Assembly: GCA_947495075.1 (NCBI GenBank)
Contig: CANLXH010000001.1
Location: forward strand, 1,550,001 to 1,614,000
Direction of reading: 5' to 3'
Length of the DNA: 64,000 bases
Origin: an uncultured Croceitalea sp.
GTDB lineage: Bacteria; Bacteroidota; Bacteroidia; Flavobacteriales; Flavobacteriaceae
Shown: one piece after another, positions 1 to 8,322 of the stretch
Layout of the letters: every line of letters begins with the position of its first letter
Position numbering within the stretch: position 1 is the first letter of the stretch
Translations under genes and position numbers: made by a program
Notes under the pieces: model-generated
Database searches by the model: none
What the model was told of the DNA's origin: nothing
What the model saw: the letters and a program-made list of their open reading frames with translations, nothing else

Positions 1-46
1 TTTAAAAGGTTTTGAAATTGTTTTTGAGTTTGTACTTGTATTTATT

Positions 47-880
47 CTAATGATACTCTTCACCTCCTGAGACGTTCATTGCCTCACCTGTAATATAATC
101 TGCTTGGTCTGAAGCTAAAAAAGTAACTGCTTTGGCAATGTCTTCCACCAAGCCTGTCCGCTTCAAGGGATTTTTATCTACGATAGCTTGTAGATAGTCA
201 TCATAATCTTGACCTAGTTTTTCGCTAAAAAATTTATTCTGCCAATGTCCTAATCCTGTCGTAATATGATTTGGGCAAACTGCATTTACGCGAATTTTAT
301 GCGCCCCCAATTCTACCGCATTTGAGCGAGTTAAGCCAATCATACCATGTTTTGAAGCAGTATAAGCTGCAGCAAATGGGAATCCTGATTTTGCAGCTTG
401 GCTTGCAATATTAATTATTGCACCACCTTTACCTTGGTCAATCATAGCTATAGCCGCATGCTTGGAACATAGAAAAGCACCTTTAAGATTAACATCTAAA
501 ACGGCATCCCAGCTTTTCTCTTTGAATTCTTGAAAGGGTTCCATTATATAACCCACACCTGCATTGTTCACCATAATATCCACGCTACCAAAGGCATTTC
601 TTGTCTTTTTTACTAAATTTATCACTTGGTCTTCAAAACGAATATCGCAAACAATAGCGGTAGCATTCACCCCTTTGTTTTTCGCTTTTTTGACAATGGT
701 TTCCATATCTTCTGTAGTACCGATATGCTCTTCGCTAAAATTTTCACCTTGCGCAACACCTATATCTGAAATTACAACATTACAACCTTGTTCCGCCAGT
801 TTCAAAACGATAGCTTCACCGATACCATCGATGCGACCAGAGCCTGTAACAATTGCGGTTTTTCCTTTTAAATTATACAT
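47..880 (-). CDS. SDR family oxidoreductase
   Basis: This is a classical short-chain dehydrogenase of 277 residues, likely cytosolic and NAD(P)-dependent. A glycine-rich dinucleotide loop (TGSGRIDGIG, residues 12-21) is slightly longer than the usual TGxxxGIG. The NNAG motif lies near residue 105 and the catalytic YTASK near residue 175. It starts with ATG and is the last gene of a minus-strand unit of aldolase, RedY-like protein and SDR, with only 3 bp to the upstream gene. The unit is preceded by the TTAA operator at 2139-2171. It probably oxidises a hydroxyl or reduces a carbonyl of a pathway intermediate. The exact substrate cannot be read from sequence. Confidence 0.88.
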   Translation of the reverse strand: MYNLKGKTAIVTGSGRIDGIGEAIVLKLAEQGCNVVISDIGVAQGENFSEEHIGTTEDMETIVKKAKNKGVNATAIVCDIRFEDQVINLVKKTRNAFGSVDIMVNNAGVGYIMEPFQEFKEKSWDAVLDVNLKGAFLCSKHAAIAMIDQGKGGAIINIASQAAKSGFPFAAAYTASKHGMIGLTRSNAVELGAHKIRVNAVCPNHITTGLGHWQNKFFSEKLGQDYDDYLQAIVDKNPLKRTGLVEDIAKAVTFLASDQADYITGEAMNVSGGEEYH

Positions 881-883
881 GAA

Positions 884-1195
884 TTATGCGATTTGTTCTG
901 AAATAATGAACATCGGGTTATCGGCGAAAGACTGAAATTGAGCAGCAACTTTTTGCATAGCTTCTGAACTAGCTTCTTCACCCAATTTAGTCATATCATT
1001 GATTTGTAGCACTTCGCAATATTGATAAGGTGACGGATTTTCAGTACCCATTACATTACCTAATCTGAAGACTTTAAAATCATCTACGCAACTCATTTTA
1101 GAAGCCGTAGGAACATCGGTTTCTTTGGCCCACGCTTCGTAGGCTGCCTTTGAAGAGGCATTTTTTAAGTTAAATAATACGACTAGTGCTGACAT
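884..1195 (-). CDS. RedY/HapK-like dimeric alpha+beta barrel protein
   Basis: This is a small 103-residue protein without a signal peptide. Its layout is that of a ferredoxin-like dimeric alpha+beta barrel: an N-terminal LVVLFNLK strand, the motif AYEAWAKETDVP, a central VDDFKVFRLG and a C-terminal FADNPMFIISE. From memory this pattern matches the family named after RedY/HapK, found in prodigiosin (tripyrrole) gene clusters. No search was possible, and an EthD-like assignment is the alternative. It lies between the aldolase and SDR genes in one unit, so it probably assists a small-molecule step. A link to pyrrole chemistry would fit the CpcT/CpeT genes elsewhere in the island, but this is inference. 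Confidence 0.6.
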   Translation of the reverse strand: MSALVVLFNLKNASSKAAYEAWAKETDVPTASKMSCVDDFKVFRLGNVMGTENPSPYQYCEVLQINDMTKLGEEASSEAMQKVAAQFQSFADNPMFIISEQIA

Positions 1196-1212
1196 AATAT
1201 TGTTTTATTTAT

Positions 1213-1250
1213 CATTCTGACTTGCATCTCGACTCAGCTCGATGTGACAG
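1213..1250. repeat. Possible dispersed intergenic TCGA-rich repeat (copy 1)
   Basis: The segment contains CATCTCGACTCAGCTCGATG, an imperfect inverted repeat with TCGA on both sides of the centre. It lies between the aldolase and RedY-like genes, inside a presumed operon. Related segments are at 44667 and 46444. Confidence 0.4.
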
Positions 1251-1263
1251 AAACTCTATTAAA

Positions 1264-2028
1264 CTATTCTTTTCTTGCTTGTAAAAAAGCATTTCCTGAG
1301 GTTTTAATTAATCCTTGAACTGAATTCATTACCATCGAAGCCCCTTTTTCAATAAGCGCTTCAGCTCCAGCTGCGTTACCAGCGACTGTACCAAACCATT
1401 TACCAGAATCTAAAATTGTAGCGAAAATCTCATCTAAAACCTTCTTCACCTCATAATGTCCCGGTCCATCATAAAAGCCCATTGACATTGCTAAATCTCG
1501 AGGACCAATTATAAATCCGTCAACCCCATCAATCTTGCACAATTCAGGAAGGTTCTTTACACATTCCATAGTTTCTATCTGTGGCATGACTAGTGTTTGT
1601 TCATTGGCAAAACTGACATACTCTTCTTGACTCATAGGACCTTGCATATAATCCGCAGCTCTTACTGGACCTAAACCTCTTTTGCCAAAAGGAGGATATT
1701 TTATGGCTTCTACTAATGTTTTTACATCATCAGCATTATCTATCGTTGGCATCATAACACCCATGATACCAGCATCCATATATTGTAAAATCAATTTAGT
1801 ATCAACACTCCTAATTCTAGCCAGTGGAGTTGTATTTCTCAACTCACAAGCACGAACCATATTCGTGACATCAGATGCTGTAATAGCTCCATGCTCACCA
1901 TCAATCATATAAAAATCCATTCCTAGTAGACCTATGTACTCACAAATAGTTGGGTCGATGGTTGGAGAAATAACCCCAAATCCTACCTTGCCTGACTCAA
2001 TTCTTTTTTTAAGTTGGTTTTCTTTCAT
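1264..2028 (-). CDS. HpcH/HpaI family aldolase/citrate lyase
   Basis: This is a TIM-barrel class II (metal-dependent) aldolase-like protein of about 254 residues. Family signatures are IDGEHG with the catalytic-type His near residue 46, ARIRS with the substrate-binding Arg near 71-73, PQIET with a metal-ligand Glu, and GPRDLAMSMG near residue 175. Family members cleave 4-hydroxy-2-oxo acids to pyruvate plus an aldehyde, or act on related malate-type acids. The frame could start at a GTG at 2037, but the ATG at 2028 has an AAAGG stretch just upstream and is preferred. It is the first gene of the minus-strand unit behind the operator at 2139-2171. It is proposed as one of the carbon-carbon cleaving steps of the island. 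Confidence 0.85.
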   Translation of the reverse strand: MKENQLKKRIESGKVGFGVISPTIDPTICEYIGLLGMDFYMIDGEHGAITASDVTNMVRACELRNTTPLARIRSVDTKLILQYMDAGIMGVMMPTIDNADDVKTLVEAIKYPPFGKRGLGPVRAADYMQGPMSQEEYVSFANEQTLVMPQIETMECVKNLPELCKIDGVDGFIIGPRDLAMSMGFYDGPGHYEVKKVLDEIFATILDSGKWFGTVAGNAAGAEALIEKGASMVMNSVQGLIKTSGNAFLQARKE

Positions 2029-2138
2029 GCCTTTCACTATTGTTGGATTGTATGACTATAATTAAGAAATAAGTATATCCATATTTTTTATACTTTTTAA
2101 AAACAATTTCCTTAATCTTGGAACAATTTAAGGAAAAT

Positions 2139-2171
2139 AGTTAATATAATTAATAATTAACATAGTTAATC
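2139..2171. promoter_or_regulatory. TTAA-box operator, copy 1
   Basis: Four TTAA boxes start at 2141, 2150, 2157 and 2166, giving spacings of 9, 7 and 9 bp and an imperfect dyad centred near 2155. It lies about 110 bp upstream of the aldolase start. The same architecture recurs at nine other places, so it is read as a binding site for a common regulator, probably the MarR protein encoded at 52496. Confidence 0.75.
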
Positions 2172-2274
2172 ATTAAAATTATGGAGTATTACCAAAATTT
2201 GAACTGAAGTTCTAAAGAATATAATTGAATACCGACTTAAATTAAGAATACCATGTTCATAACATTAATAAGGT

Positions 2275-2313
2275 AAGAAGAAAAAATAAAAGTCACTTAT
2301 ATGTCGACTTTTA
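2275..2313 (-). terminator. Intrinsic terminator of the leuC-like/oxidase/leuD-like unit
   Basis: An 8-bp stem (TAAAAGTC at 2287-2294 with GACTTTTA at 2306-2313) is followed, on the minus strand, by a run of T (an A-run on the plus strand at about 2275-2286). It sits just past the stop codon of the LeuD-like gene. Confidence 0.6.
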
Positions 2314-2317
2314 CTTA

Positions 2318-2845
2318 TTACTCTATTGGTTCTCCTTTGGCTATTTTGTCACGTACATAGTTCATGAGCCCTCCTGCCTCTCTTACTTCACCAACAAAAG
2401 GTGCAGCCGGCACAGATGTAAACTGGGTTCCTTTTGTGATGTTCTTTATAATTCCTTTATCCGCATCATATTCTAGTTCATCACCAGTCTCACACCCTAA
2501 ATGCATTTCATCATCTGATGTTACAAAAGGAAGACCATAGTTTATAGCATTACGAAATTGCAATCGCGCAAAACTCGTAGCAAATACAGCTTGAGTACCT
2601 GCTCCCATTAATCCTGCAATAACATGTTCAATAGATTTACCTCCACCTGCAAAATTATGGTTCGCAACAATAAAGGTATATCCTCTATCTTTAAAAGCGT
2701 TTTCTTTATTGAACTCTTCTTTTACTCCTGCCATAACCCACTTGCTATTTTCAGTGGAATCGATTGCTGATGTCCAATATTCTTGAATAATAATATCATA
2801 GGCCATCACATAATCGTCAGCGACCCAACAGGTTCCTTTTATCAT
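2318..2845 (-). CDS. Aconitase/IPM isomerase-family small subunit (LeuD-like), divergent
   Basis: This swivel-domain small subunit of 175 residues pairs with the LeuC-like protein at 4208-5476. The family fold is evident from RDRGY-like and FARLQFRNAINYGLP segments. The loop that normally reads GCGSSREHAP is FAGGGKSIEHV here (about residues 65-75), so residues that contact substrate in aconitases and isopropylmalate isomerases are replaced. This argues against leucine biosynthesis, and no leuA or leuB gene is nearby. It is the last gene of the minus-strand unit and is followed by a terminator. A role in hydrating an alkylmaleate-type acid is inferred. Confidence 0.82.
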   Translation of the reverse strand: MIKGTCWVADDYVMAYDIIIQEYWTSAIDSTENSKWVMAGVKEEFNKENAFKDRGYTFIVANHNFAGGGKSIEHVIAGLMGAGTQAVFATSFARLQFRNAINYGLPFVTSDDEMHLGCETGDELEYDADKGIIKNITKGTQFTSVPAAPFVGEVREAGGLMNYVRDKIAKGEPIE

Positions 2846-2857
2846 CTTATATTCAAT

Positions 2858-4204
2858 TTAGCTTATTAATTCTTTATAAACACGATTGGCAGACTCTGCC
2901 GCCGCTTCCATTCCTCTATTTTCGTGTGCCGTATGTTCGCCGGCAAAATGAACATTACCTGCAGGTTTTATCATATCTAAAAACCATTCTGCTTGTCCAG
3001 GAGCAAATTCAACATAAGCGCCTTTATTATATTCGTACTTACCCCAATTTTGAGTACCCAAATATTCCAGTTTACCTTTAGAAGCAGGTCTTATTTCGTT
3101 AATTTTTTTAATTGTGTAATCTGCAATTTCATTTTCAGTCATGGTATCAAAAAAAGCAGTTCCTTTTCCATTAACCCAACAAGCTATTTGCTTCTCTGTT
3201 GGTGACGAACTCATGTTCATGATACGCTCTATAGGGGTATCTGTCCACATATCTAATGGAACATCATCAATCTCCCAATAATTTTCGGTATGTGCTAAAT
3301 GAATTTGAGTAATATTCGTATAGGACAATTTTTTTATTGCCTTACTTTGATTCTTGTTAATCTTAGCATCCATTTTAACATCCCGTAACGTGGTGAAAGG
3401 CAACGTGCAAATGACTTTCTTTGCTTTATAGTTTGAGCCATCTTCACAGTTTACCGTAACACTGGCTCCTGAATCATTGATTTGAGTAATCATTTTGTTA
3501 ATTAGCACAGGCTTTTTGAGCGTATCAACTACTTTATTGATAAAATTAATAGTGCCTCCCTTGAAATTCAATGCTCTTTTAGAACCATTGTATTTACCAA
3601 AAGCTCTACTGTGATGCGCATTGATTGCCGAAGTTTTATAAATATCATTATAATTTAGGCTGATATCTGCCAGTTCAATTTCTTTATCCGAAAGCCCCTT
3701 CTGTTTTAAAAAAGTGGCGTAAGGCTCATCCATGTTTTTATTTTGATACCATTGGTCCAAACCAGATAAATAGTCCGATTTCCCTAATGCCATAAACTGT
3801 TGGATATAAGGTTTGATTTCCCCTTCTGGCCATGGATACTTTAACTCCCCATTCATGTAAACGGCGGTTGGAGCACTCATAAAATCCGTAATATCGATTA
3901 GCTCTGCCCCTACTTCGTTAATTAAAGGGAGTAAATTATCATATTTATCGCCAATACCTCTTCCCCCAACATCTCTATTGATATCGGTTCGTGTAAACAT
4001 TCTGCCACCCAATCGATTACTTCCTTCTAAAAGTATGTAGTCTTTCCCAGCTTTTTCTAGAAGATTGGCCAGAAACAATCCAGAAATACCTCCACCCAAA
4101 ATTAAATACTCTGTATCTGGTGCAGCTTTGGCACAAGATATAGGCAAGATTCCTAAAGCAGCACTTGCCAATACAGTATTTTGAATGAAGATTCTTCTAT
4201 TCAT
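2858..4204 (-). CDS. Exported FAD-dependent amine oxidase-like protein (1)
   Basis: This flavin monoamine oxidase family protein has 448 residues. The N-terminus has a twin-arginine motif (NRRIFIQN) and a hydrophobic stretch ending in a lipobox-like PISC, so Tat export and lipidation are likely. The FAD-binding GGGISG is at residues 37-42 with Glu60 as the ribose ligand, followed by GSNRLGGRM. The C-terminal HFAGEHTA motif, typical of the family, lies near residue 420. It sits between the LeuC- and LeuD-like genes, with only 3 bp to the former. Two paralogues occur at 18919 and 22469. It probably oxidises the pathway substrate or an early intermediate in the envelope. The amine specificity suggested by the family name need not hold. 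Confidence 0.88.
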   Translation of the reverse strand: MNRRIFIQNTVLASAALGILPISCAKAAPDTEYLILGGGISGLFLANLLEKAGKDYILLEGSNRLGGRMFTRTDINRDVGGRGIGDKYDNLLPLINEVGAELIDITDFMSAPTAVYMNGELKYPWPEGEIKPYIQQFMALGKSDYLSGLDQWYQNKNMDEPYATFLKQKGLSDKEIELADISLNYNDIYKTSAINAHHSRAFGKYNGSKRALNFKGGTINFINKVVDTLKKPVLINKMITQINDSGASVTVNCEDGSNYKAKKVICTLPFTTLRDVKMDAKINKNQSKAIKKLSYTNITQIHLAHTENYWEIDDVPLDMWTDTPIERIMNMSSSPTEKQIACWVNGKGTAFFDTMTENEIADYTIKKINEIRPASKGKLEYLGTQNWGKYEYNKGAYVEFAPGQAEWFLDMIKPAGNVHFAGEHTAHENRGMEAAAESANRVYKELIS

Positions 4205-4207
4205 CTA

Positions 4208-5476
4208 TTAAACATCAAAAGTTCTTGGATCAGTAATTTCTCCACGGATAGCCGAAGCAGCAACTACAGAAGGAGAGGTCAAATAAATCTCAGCTTTCTT
4301 ACTGCCCATTCTTCCTGTCATGTTTCGGTTTCCTGCACTTAAAACAATGTCACCATCTCCTGCCACTCCCGTATGTATGCCCGCACAGGCAGCACAACTT
4401 GGGGTATCAATAGCAACACCGGCTTTTATTAAAGTTTCTAAATGGCCAGCTTGTAGCGCCTCAAGGTACACTGTCTGACTGGCAGGCACTAAAATCATAT
4501 TTACGTCTCTATGAACCTGTTTGTCTTTCATGATTTCGGCCATCGTTGCAATATCCTCTAACCGCCCGTTTGTGCATGTTCCCACAAAGGCTTTATTGAA
4601 TTTTTTTCCTAGAAGTTTATCTACGGTAACTGTGTCATCCAGTTTGCCGGGCATTGCCAAGGTCGGTGCTAAATCAGAAATATCAATATCATACACCATA
4701 TCATACTCTGCGTCATCATCACTTGTCAAAAAATCCCATGTATCATTTGTACGATTTCTCAAATATCTTTCAGTAACCTTATCTGGAGCAACAATTCCAT
4801 TTTTCGCCCCAAGATCCACGGTCATATTGCAAAGTGTCATTCTGCCTGCCATACTTAAGCTCTCAATTGCAGGGCCCGTAAATTCTAATGCTTTGTATAA
4901 CAAATGGCCATTCCAATGCATCATCCCCATAATATGGAGACTTAAATCTTTAGCCATTACCCAAGGTTGCCATTTACCAGTAATATTAAACTTAACCGAC
5001 TTAGGAATTCTAAACCAAGCTTTACCTGTTGCCATAGCAACAGCAGCATCTGTTACGCCAATTGCATTACCCATAGCGCCAACTGCTCCGTAGGTATTTG
5101 CATGAGAATCAGTTCCTATACTAATAGTACCAGGAAGCACATGACCTTGTTCCACCATTATCTGGTGCGCAATACCCTGTCTACCTAAATCATAAAAATT
5201 GGTGATATCATGTTGTTTTACCACCTCTCGCCATTCGTTGAGCATATTGGCGAACTTCTGATTAGGGGGAGGCACCAAATGATCAGAAACACAAATTACA
5301 CGGTCTTTATCAAATACTTCAGTCTTGCCTAAAGACCTAAATTTGTCAAAACACGTTTTTCCAAGATAATCCATGGTCATAACTGTATGAATGTCAGTCC
5401 ATACCAATTCTCCTGGCATAACTTTATTTCTGCCGCTACTGCGAGCCATTATCTTTTCTGTAATGGTCATTCCCAT
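4208..5476 (-). CDS. Aconitase/IPM isomerase-family large subunit (LeuC-like)
   Basis: This is a [4Fe-4S] hydro-lyase large subunit of 422 residues. Cluster-ligand cysteines are visible in FVGTCTNGR (about 300) and PSCAACAGIH (about 361 and 364), and GTDSHANTYGA matches the family's GxDSHT motif. It is the first gene of a minus-strand unit with an exported oxidase and the LeuD-like subunit. That order is unusual for leucine biosynthesis. Known relatives include dimethylmaleate hydratase, isopropylmalate isomerase and homoaconitase. The context favours a hydratase for a substituted maleate, but the substrate is inferred. The shared operator at 5532-5564 lies 56 bp upstream. Confidence 0.88.
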   Translation of the reverse strand: MGMTITEKIMARSSGRNKVMPGELVWTDIHTVMTMDYLGKTCFDKFRSLGKTEVFDKDRVICVSDHLVPPPNQKFANMLNEWREVVKQHDITNFYDLGRQGIAHQIMVEQGHVLPGTISIGTDSHANTYGAVGAMGNAIGVTDAAVAMATGKAWFRIPKSVKFNITGKWQPWVMAKDLSLHIMGMMHWNGHLLYKALEFTGPAIESLSMAGRMTLCNMTVDLGAKNGIVAPDKVTERYLRNRTNDTWDFLTSDDDAEYDMVYDIDISDLAPTLAMPGKLDDTVTVDKLLGKKFNKAFVGTCTNGRLEDIATMAEIMKDKQVHRDVNMILVPASQTVYLEALQAGHLETLIKAGVAIDTPSCAACAGIHTGVAGDGDIVLSAGNRNMTGRMGSKKAEIYLTSPSVVAASAIRGEITDPRTFDV

Positions 5477-5531
5477 ATTTTAGAAGATTTATATGATTAT
5501 CTTATTTTGTCTAAGATATTTATTTTATTTT

Positions 5532-5564
5532 AGTTAACAATATTAATTATTAATAAAGTTAATC
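5532..5564. promoter_or_regulatory. TTAA-box operator, copy 2
   Basis: TTAA boxes start at 5534, 5543, 5550 and 5559 (9-7-9 spacing). The site lies between the divergent LeuC-like gene (minus) and the MFS transporter (plus), so one site may serve both promoters. Confidence 0.75.
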
Positions 5565-5725
5565 GTTTTTGCTAAAATAAAATGTTTCCTATTGATTCAT
5601 AGACTTTTAAATAAAAGATAAGTTTATAATCTATAGCAATTTGTTGATTTAGATTAACCAATTTGGTTTTCGTACATTAAATATCTTAGCAGAAATTCAA
5701 TTCAAGAACTACTAAAAAAAACACT

Positions 5726-6997
5726 TTGGAAAAACGAAGCTTTAAGGAATTTAAATTTGGATGGCCTGTTATTTTATCATCAACTTTCGGAATTGGTTTA
5801 GGCATGTCTCCCCTTCCGTTTTACACTATAGGTGTTTTTGCCATACCGTTGACTAAAAACTTTGGATGGGGCATGGATACTGTTATGGGAGGGCTTACCG
5901 TATTTACTTTTGCAGCTTTGGTTGCGAGTCCTTTAGTAGGATATATTGCCGATAAAATTGGAGCACGTAAAACCGCTATGTGGTCTCTATTTCTATTTGG
6001 CCTCACATTTATAGCTTTTAATTTTAATACTGGCTCACCATTGCTATACTATATTTTATGGGGTCTTTTAGCCTTCACAGGAGCAGGAACATTGCCAATG
6101 ACCTGGACAAGAGCTATTAATAATTGGTTTAATGAAAATCGCGGTCTAGCTTTAGGGCTCTCACTCTTAGGTACAGGGTTATTTGGAGCATTTGCCAAAC
6201 TTTACGCTTTTTCACTGATTGAAAATTTTGGGTGGCAAACAGCTTATATCGGTGTTGGTCTTTTACCCATTCTTATCGCTTTACCCCTTGCTTTTTTCTT
6301 TTTTAGAGATACTGATGACCCCAAAGTAGCGAATAAACTAGCCAAACTTAGAGAAGAAGTGCCAAGTCACAAACAAGCAAATAAAGCTGGGCTAACTGTT
6401 AAACAAGCCCTTGCCGATTGGCGTTTTTGGATATTAGCATTTTGTTTTATTCTGATTTCTTTTGGCGTTGGTGGACCAATTCCAAATCTAGAGCGTCTAT
6501 TTAGTTCTAAGGGTTTTGATACTTCTGATGCGGTAATACTGGCAAGTTCCATTGGATATGCAGTCTTAATAGGTAGATTGGTTGGAGGCTATCTTATTGA
6601 CCGTTTTTGGGCACCAGCAGTTGCTTTTATATTATTAAGCATCCCCGCAATTTCATGTGTTTTGCTGCAATCGGCAGACCTAACCTATGCAAATGCTCTA
6701 ATTGCAGTGATTATTTTAGGGTTTGGAGCAGGTGTTGAATATGACCTTATGGCCTATCTGGTCTCTCGTTATTTTGGCATGAAAAATTATGCCGCCATTT
6801 ACGGTTTTCTTTATGGATTCTTTGCAGTAGGAGCAGGTTTTGGACCCGTAATTTTTGGTAAATTCTTTACCGCAAGCGGAAGTTATGATTCTATCTTGGG
6901 TTATGCTGCCATTGCTTTTATAGTTGGATCCATACCTTTGTTATTTTTAGGAAAATATCGTGTTTTTAAACCAGAAGAAGAAGTTTTAAAAGCCTAG
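5726..6997 (+). CDS. MFS transporter (OxlT-like)
   Basis: This major facilitator has 423 residues and about 12 hydrophobic segments. The cytoplasmic loop motif GYIADKIGARK lies near residue 75 after the second helix. The start is a TTG at 5726; no in-frame ATG lies close by, and the next methionine is residue 27, inside the first membrane helix. It is probably an inner-membrane importer of an organic acid or other intermediate. It forms a short unit with the following quinone-reductase-like gene (6-bp gap) and faces the LeuC-like gene across operator copy 2. The substrate cannot be told from sequence. Confidence 0.85.
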   Translation: MEKRSFKEFKFGWPVILSSTFGIGLGMSPLPFYTIGVFAIPLTKNFGWGMDTVMGGLTVFTFAALVASPLVGYIADKIGARKTAMWSLFLFGLTFIAFNFNTGSPLLYYILWGLLAFTGAGTLPMTWTRAINNWFNENRGLALGLSLLGTGLFGAFAKLYAFSLIENFGWQTAYIGVGLLPILIALPLAFFFFRDTDDPKVANKLAKLREEVPSHKQANKAGLTVKQALADWRFWILAFCFILISFGVGGPIPNLERLFSSKGFDTSDAVILASSIGYAVLIGRLVGGYLIDRFWAPAVAFILLSIPAISCVLLQSADLTYANALIAVIILGFGAGVEYDLMAYLVSRYFGMKNYAAIYGFLYGFFAVGAGFGPVIFGKFFTASGSYDSILGYAAIAFIVGSIPLLFLGKYRVFKPEEEVLKA

Positions 6998-7003
6998 TCC
7001 ATT

Positions 7004-7651
7004 ATGAAAGTACTTATTGTGCACGCTCATGAGAATCCAAATTCTTTTTGTTCCACTTTGGCAAATCAGGCAAGAACAAGTTTTGAAACATTAGGGCATA
7101 CTGTAGAACTATCAGATTTGTATCTAAATAGATTTAATCCGGTGGGAGGTAAACACGATTTCCAAAACCTTTCTGAAGCTGATTATTACAAATATGCTAC
7201 AGAACAATTGCATGCCCATAAGCATAACGCATTTGTACCTGAGCTACAAACTGAAATGGAGAAGTTGGTAGATGCAGATCTCCTCATTTTTAATTTTCCT
7301 TTGTGGTGGTTTGATATGCCTGCTATTTTAAAAGGTTGGGTGGACAGAGTTCTTGCATATGGTTTTGCGTACGGCGGTGATTATGGTTTTTTTGATAAAG
7401 GCAGGTTTAAAGGAAAACAGGCTTTTTTATGCGTTACTACAGGAAGCCCAGCGGAATTTTACACTCCGGGCGGAGCACATGGGAGAACACTTACGGATAT
7501 TCTAAAAAATATCCATCAAAGTGTATTGGGGTTGATCGGTTTTACCGTGTTACCCAATTTTGAAGCTTATGGTGTATCTAGAATTTCTAATGAAAATCGT
7601 ACACAGATTCTTGTAGATTATCAGAATTACATTAAAAAGCATTTCACATAA
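7004..7651 (+). CDS. NAD(P)H-dependent flavodoxin-like oxidoreductase (NQO/MdaB type)
   Basis: This is a flavodoxin-fold reductase of 215 residues. It opens with the strand MKVLIVHAHENP followed by SFCSTLA, the phosphate-binding region. It contains the family signature FPLWWFDMPAILKGWVDRVL (about residues 93-112) and a TTGSP segment that contacts flavin. Relatives use NAD(P)H and FAD or FMN for two-electron reduction of quinones and azo compounds. It is co-transcribed with the MFS transporter and ends at a bidirectional terminator. It may reduce a conjugated pathway intermediate in the cytosol. Confidence 0.86.
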   Translation: MKVLIVHAHENPNSFCSTLANQARTSFETLGHTVELSDLYLNRFNPVGGKHDFQNLSEADYYKYATEQLHAHKHNAFVPELQTEMEKLVDADLLIFNFPLWWFDMPAILKGWVDRVLAYGFAYGGDYGFFDKGRFKGKQAFLCVTTGSPAEFYTPGGAHGRTLTDILKNIHQSVLGLIGFTVLPNFEAYGVSRISNENRTQILVDYQNYIKKHFT

Positions 7652-7680
7652 AAAAAGAGACCCTAAAAGTCTCTTTTTAA
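7652..7680. terminator. Bidirectional intrinsic terminator
   Basis: A perfect 10-bp stem (AAAAAGAGAC / GTCTCTTTTT) with a 7-nt loop and flanking A/T runs lies between convergent genes ending at 7651 (plus) and 7698 (minus). Confidence 0.85.
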
Positions 7681-7697
7681 TCTAATTAAAAAATATA

Positions 7698-8210
7698 CTA
7701 GTTATCCGAACGGGACTTTTGTCCGTTTGTTCTATTCTTTGGAAGGTCTACCCAAAATTGAGGATCAATACCATCTTGCCCGCATACTTTGCGTTCTTCA
7801 ATCATGGTTACTCCGTTGAACACATCTCCATCTGACCATTTCCAAACACGAATACGGTGGTCATCGTTCCCTATTAAATCTATTTGCTCGAACAATATCA
7901 TTCCCGGTCTGTGCTTGTATTCCCAAATAAGAACAACACTTCTCCCAGTTTCCCATGCTTTGCCCGAAAGTCTAGGGTTTTCAAAAATGAGGTTGCCATC
8001 ATCATCAAAAGGACATACCCCAAAATCAAGACATTCCTTAAAACCATCATCCCACATATATTCATTTACCTGATGATATTTTCTGTCTGGTAACATGGCA
8101 CAGGTAAGTCTACTATTCCATTGGTCAATAAGTTTACCGTCTGCTCCAATTCTTTTATACGTGCCTTCCCAAATACCCGCATGCTTTGGAAATAGTTTTA
8201 ATTCTTTCAT
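7698..8210 (-). CDS. DUF3598-like calycin-fold protein
   Basis: This is a 170-residue protein with no signal peptide. It resembles the DUF3598 family (recalled, not searched): an N-terminal GIWEGTYKRIGADGKLID, then a beta-rich run of YHQVNEYMWDDG, LIFENPRLSG and VVLIWEY. The family is seen mainly in cyanobacteria and plants and is thought to adopt a lipocalin-like barrel. It is a single-gene unit whose operator (8242-8274) ends only 31 bp before the ATG. A small-molecule or pigment-binding role would fit the CpcT/CpeT proteins nearby, but is inference. Confidence 0.55.
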   Translation of the reverse strand: MKELKLFPKHAGIWEGTYKRIGADGKLIDQWNSRLTCAMLPDRKYHQVNEYMWDDGFKECLDFGVCPFDDDGNLIFENPRLSGKAWETGRSVVLIWEYKHRPGMILFEQIDLIGNDDHRIRVWKWSDGDVFNGVTMIEERKVCGQDGIDPQFWVDLPKNRTNGQKSRSDN

Positions 8211-8241
8211 CGTAATTCGTATTTCAAGTTGTTATAAAAAT

Positions 8242-8274
8242 AGTTAATTATATTAATGATTAATAAAATTAACT
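8242..8274. promoter_or_regulatory. TTAA-box operator, copy 3
   Basis: TTAA boxes start at 8244, 8253, 8260 and 8269 (9-7-9), flanked by TAG and CTA so that the outer arms read TAGTTAA and TTAACTA. It is only 31 bp from the start codon of the DUF3598-like gene, where it must overlap the core promoter. This position favours a repressor. Confidence 0.75.
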
Positions 8275-8322
8275 ATTAAAAAATGTATGAAACCTGATAT
8301 TTATCATAGTTGCTTTAATATT

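Noticed and set aside
4521-5093. Long plus-strand frame opposite the first LeuC-like gene
   Set aside because: It is a shadow of the coding strand with no family resemblance, unlikely composition and no regulatory signal.
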